Source of the DNA: Lactiplantibacillus modestisalitolerans
Lineage (GTDB): Bacteria > Bacillota > Bacilli > Lactobacillales > Lactobacillaceae
NCBI RefSeq assembly: GCF_005405425.1
Contig: NZ_BJEA01000010.1
Coordinates: 1-64,000 of the forward strand
Direction of reading: 5' to 3'
DNA: 64,000 nt
Position numbers and translations under genes: made by a program. Positions within the stretch are counted from its first letter, which is position 1. Each line of letters begins with the position of its first letter. Under the pieces are notes generated by a model. That model worked only from the letters and a program-made list of their open reading frames with translations, was not told where the DNA came from and ran no database searches. Shown here one piece after another: positions 63,314-64,000 of this stretch.

Positions 63314-64000
63314 TTAACTTTCCTCCGTTTGTCAGTTGTTCAGGGCTGGTTGGCCGCCCAAACAGGTAGCCCTGGCGAATATCAATTTGTAGTTGCTCGG
63401 CTAGTTGTTCGTCCGCCTCGTTTTCAATGCCCATCAGAACGAGGTCAATATTGTTGCGTTTTGAAAGTTGATTCCAAAATTGTAAATTAAGGTCCAGCCA
63501 AACGGAAGGGTCCTCTTTCCGAAACGACCGCATTGAACATTTGAGCACATCGATGTCGGCAAGTAACCATTGAATCTGCTTGAGGTTGTTAAGGGTGGCG
63601 CCGACGTTATCAATACTAAAGCTCATCCCGTATTGCCGGGCGGCCTGAATGCGGCGACGCAACAGGGCCCGGTTAATGTGGTCGGGTTGGTACTGGGGAC
63701 TGTATTCAATTGCGAGGTGCATGGGTTCAATTTTAGCGATGGCCCAGCGAACGAAGTACAAAAATTCCGGACTGACGATTTGATCATAAGCTAAGTTGAT
63801 CGAAAGGGTAATGTCGGTGTCCGGTAGCGATTTGAAAGTTTCTTCTAATAGAAAAATAACGCGTTGGAGGGGAAGTGAATCTAGCTGAGGCGGTAAGGAC
63901 CAGCTACCATCGGGATTTTGTTGCCGTAATAAACATTCGTAGCCGGTGATCCGTTGCCGGTAGTCGACCTGTTTTTGAATGAAGTACCGTAATTGAATGG
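63288..64000 (-). CDS. EAL-domain protein, degenerate, truncated by the window edge
   Basis: The frame is open to the window end, so the N-terminus is missing; about 236 residues are visible. EAL motifs are present but altered. GYECLLR keeps ExLxR, SINLAYDQ keeps the Asn and RQGYLFGRP keeps the Gln. DDFG has become DNVG, the Asp after the catalytic Lys becomes Ser (VLKCS), and the Glu of AEGVE becomes Met (LMGIEN). It probably no longer hydrolyses c-di-GMP, and may instead bind it or act as a scaffold for the GT2 synthase encoded downstream. Confidence 0.8.
   Translation of the reverse strand, partial: IQLRYFIQKQVDYRQRITGYECLLRQQNPDGSWSLPPQLDSLPLQRVIFLLEETFKSLPDTDITLSINLAYDQIVSPEFLYFVRWAIAKIEPMHLAIEYSPQYQPDHINRALLRRRIQAARQYGMSFSIDNVGATLNNLKQIQWLLADIDVLKCSMRSFRKEDPSVWLDLNLQFWNQLSKRNNIDLVLMGIENEADEQLAEQLQIDIRQGYLFGRPTSPEQLTNGGKLSANNEIEN

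Overview
The window reads as a chromosomal segment of a Lactobacillaceae bacterium with roughly 50% G+C. It opens with the 3' end of a 5S rRNA, uses AGGAGG-type ribosome binding sites with frequent TTG and GTG starts, and carries T-box leaders, a lactose/cellobiose-type PTS, a NiaR regulator and a complete purEKCSQLFMNHD operon. Several proteins resemble Levilactobacillus brevis-group families, but the species cannot be fixed from sequence alone. There is no prophage, insertion sequence or CRISPR array. Most genes are ordinary housekeeping or niche-metabolism genes, each followed by its own terminator.

Layout. 1-5.4 kb: 5S rRNA end, tRNA-Thr, a MarR regulator, a 3-dehydroquinate-dehydratase-like protein with its catalytic residues replaced, flavodoxin, and a large Ser/Thr-rich membrane protein that may be MapZ. 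5.4-12.2 kb: a 2-hydroxyacid dehydrogenase, an EamA transporter, a ketopantoate-reductase-family gene behind an isoleucine T-box, a HAD phosphatase, a histidine phosphatase and a GT2 glycosyltransferase. 12.2-15.6 kb: a GntR-controlled beta-glucoside locus (PTS IIB, IIA, GH1 6-phospho-beta-glucosidase) that lacks a IIC permease. 15.7-17.8 kb: pncB and niaR, divergent around a NiaR-type palindrome. 18.3-22.7 kb: an Eis-like acetyltransferase, MupG, and a four-gene operon of Tad2-like DUF2829, SDR, HIT and Nudix proteins. 23.4-32.4 kb: pentapeptide-repeat protein, HAD, thrC, GH13, small membrane proteins, a degenerate Nudix-like protein, a methionine T-box with a MalY-type C-S lyase, and a 56-aa membrane protein. 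32.7-36 kb: GtrA, UspA, a SorC regulator and a decayed GRP-family sugar-uptake gene beside it. 36-41 kb: two stacked ABC modules with a YtrA-type GntR regulator. 41.3-48.1 kb: asparaginase, an alpha/beta hydrolase, an alpha-carbonic anhydrase, a tyrosine phosphatase, a lipoate ligase and two FMN-reductase-family genes. The second of these has a PAS-like region and three C-terminal D-x-V-S-G-A-S repeats that look like ApbE flavinylation sites. 48.4-59.8 kb: the pur operon behind a PurBox-like palindrome. 60-61.3 kb: a second methionine T-box with a MetE-C-like methyltransferase. 61.4-64 kb: a processive GT2 synthase, a membrane partner and a truncated, degenerate EAL-domain gene, probably a c-di-GMP-linked exopolysaccharide operon.

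Two dispersed repeat families occupy the gaps. Family A (at least eight copies, about 100 bp) joins a GGCTGTGAC/GTCACAGCC terminator hairpin to a second long hairpin built on GTGCGCCAAAAGTCGG. Family B (two full copies of about 370 bp plus fragments) has outer CTAT...ATAG inverted ends and a 168-bp, 19-bp-bordered core that is much better conserved than its flanks. The best candidates for something new are the triple-flavinylation reductase, the Tad2-like/HIT/Nudix operon, the family B core, and the cluster of apparently inactivated enzyme folds (DHQase-like, Nudix-like, EAL).
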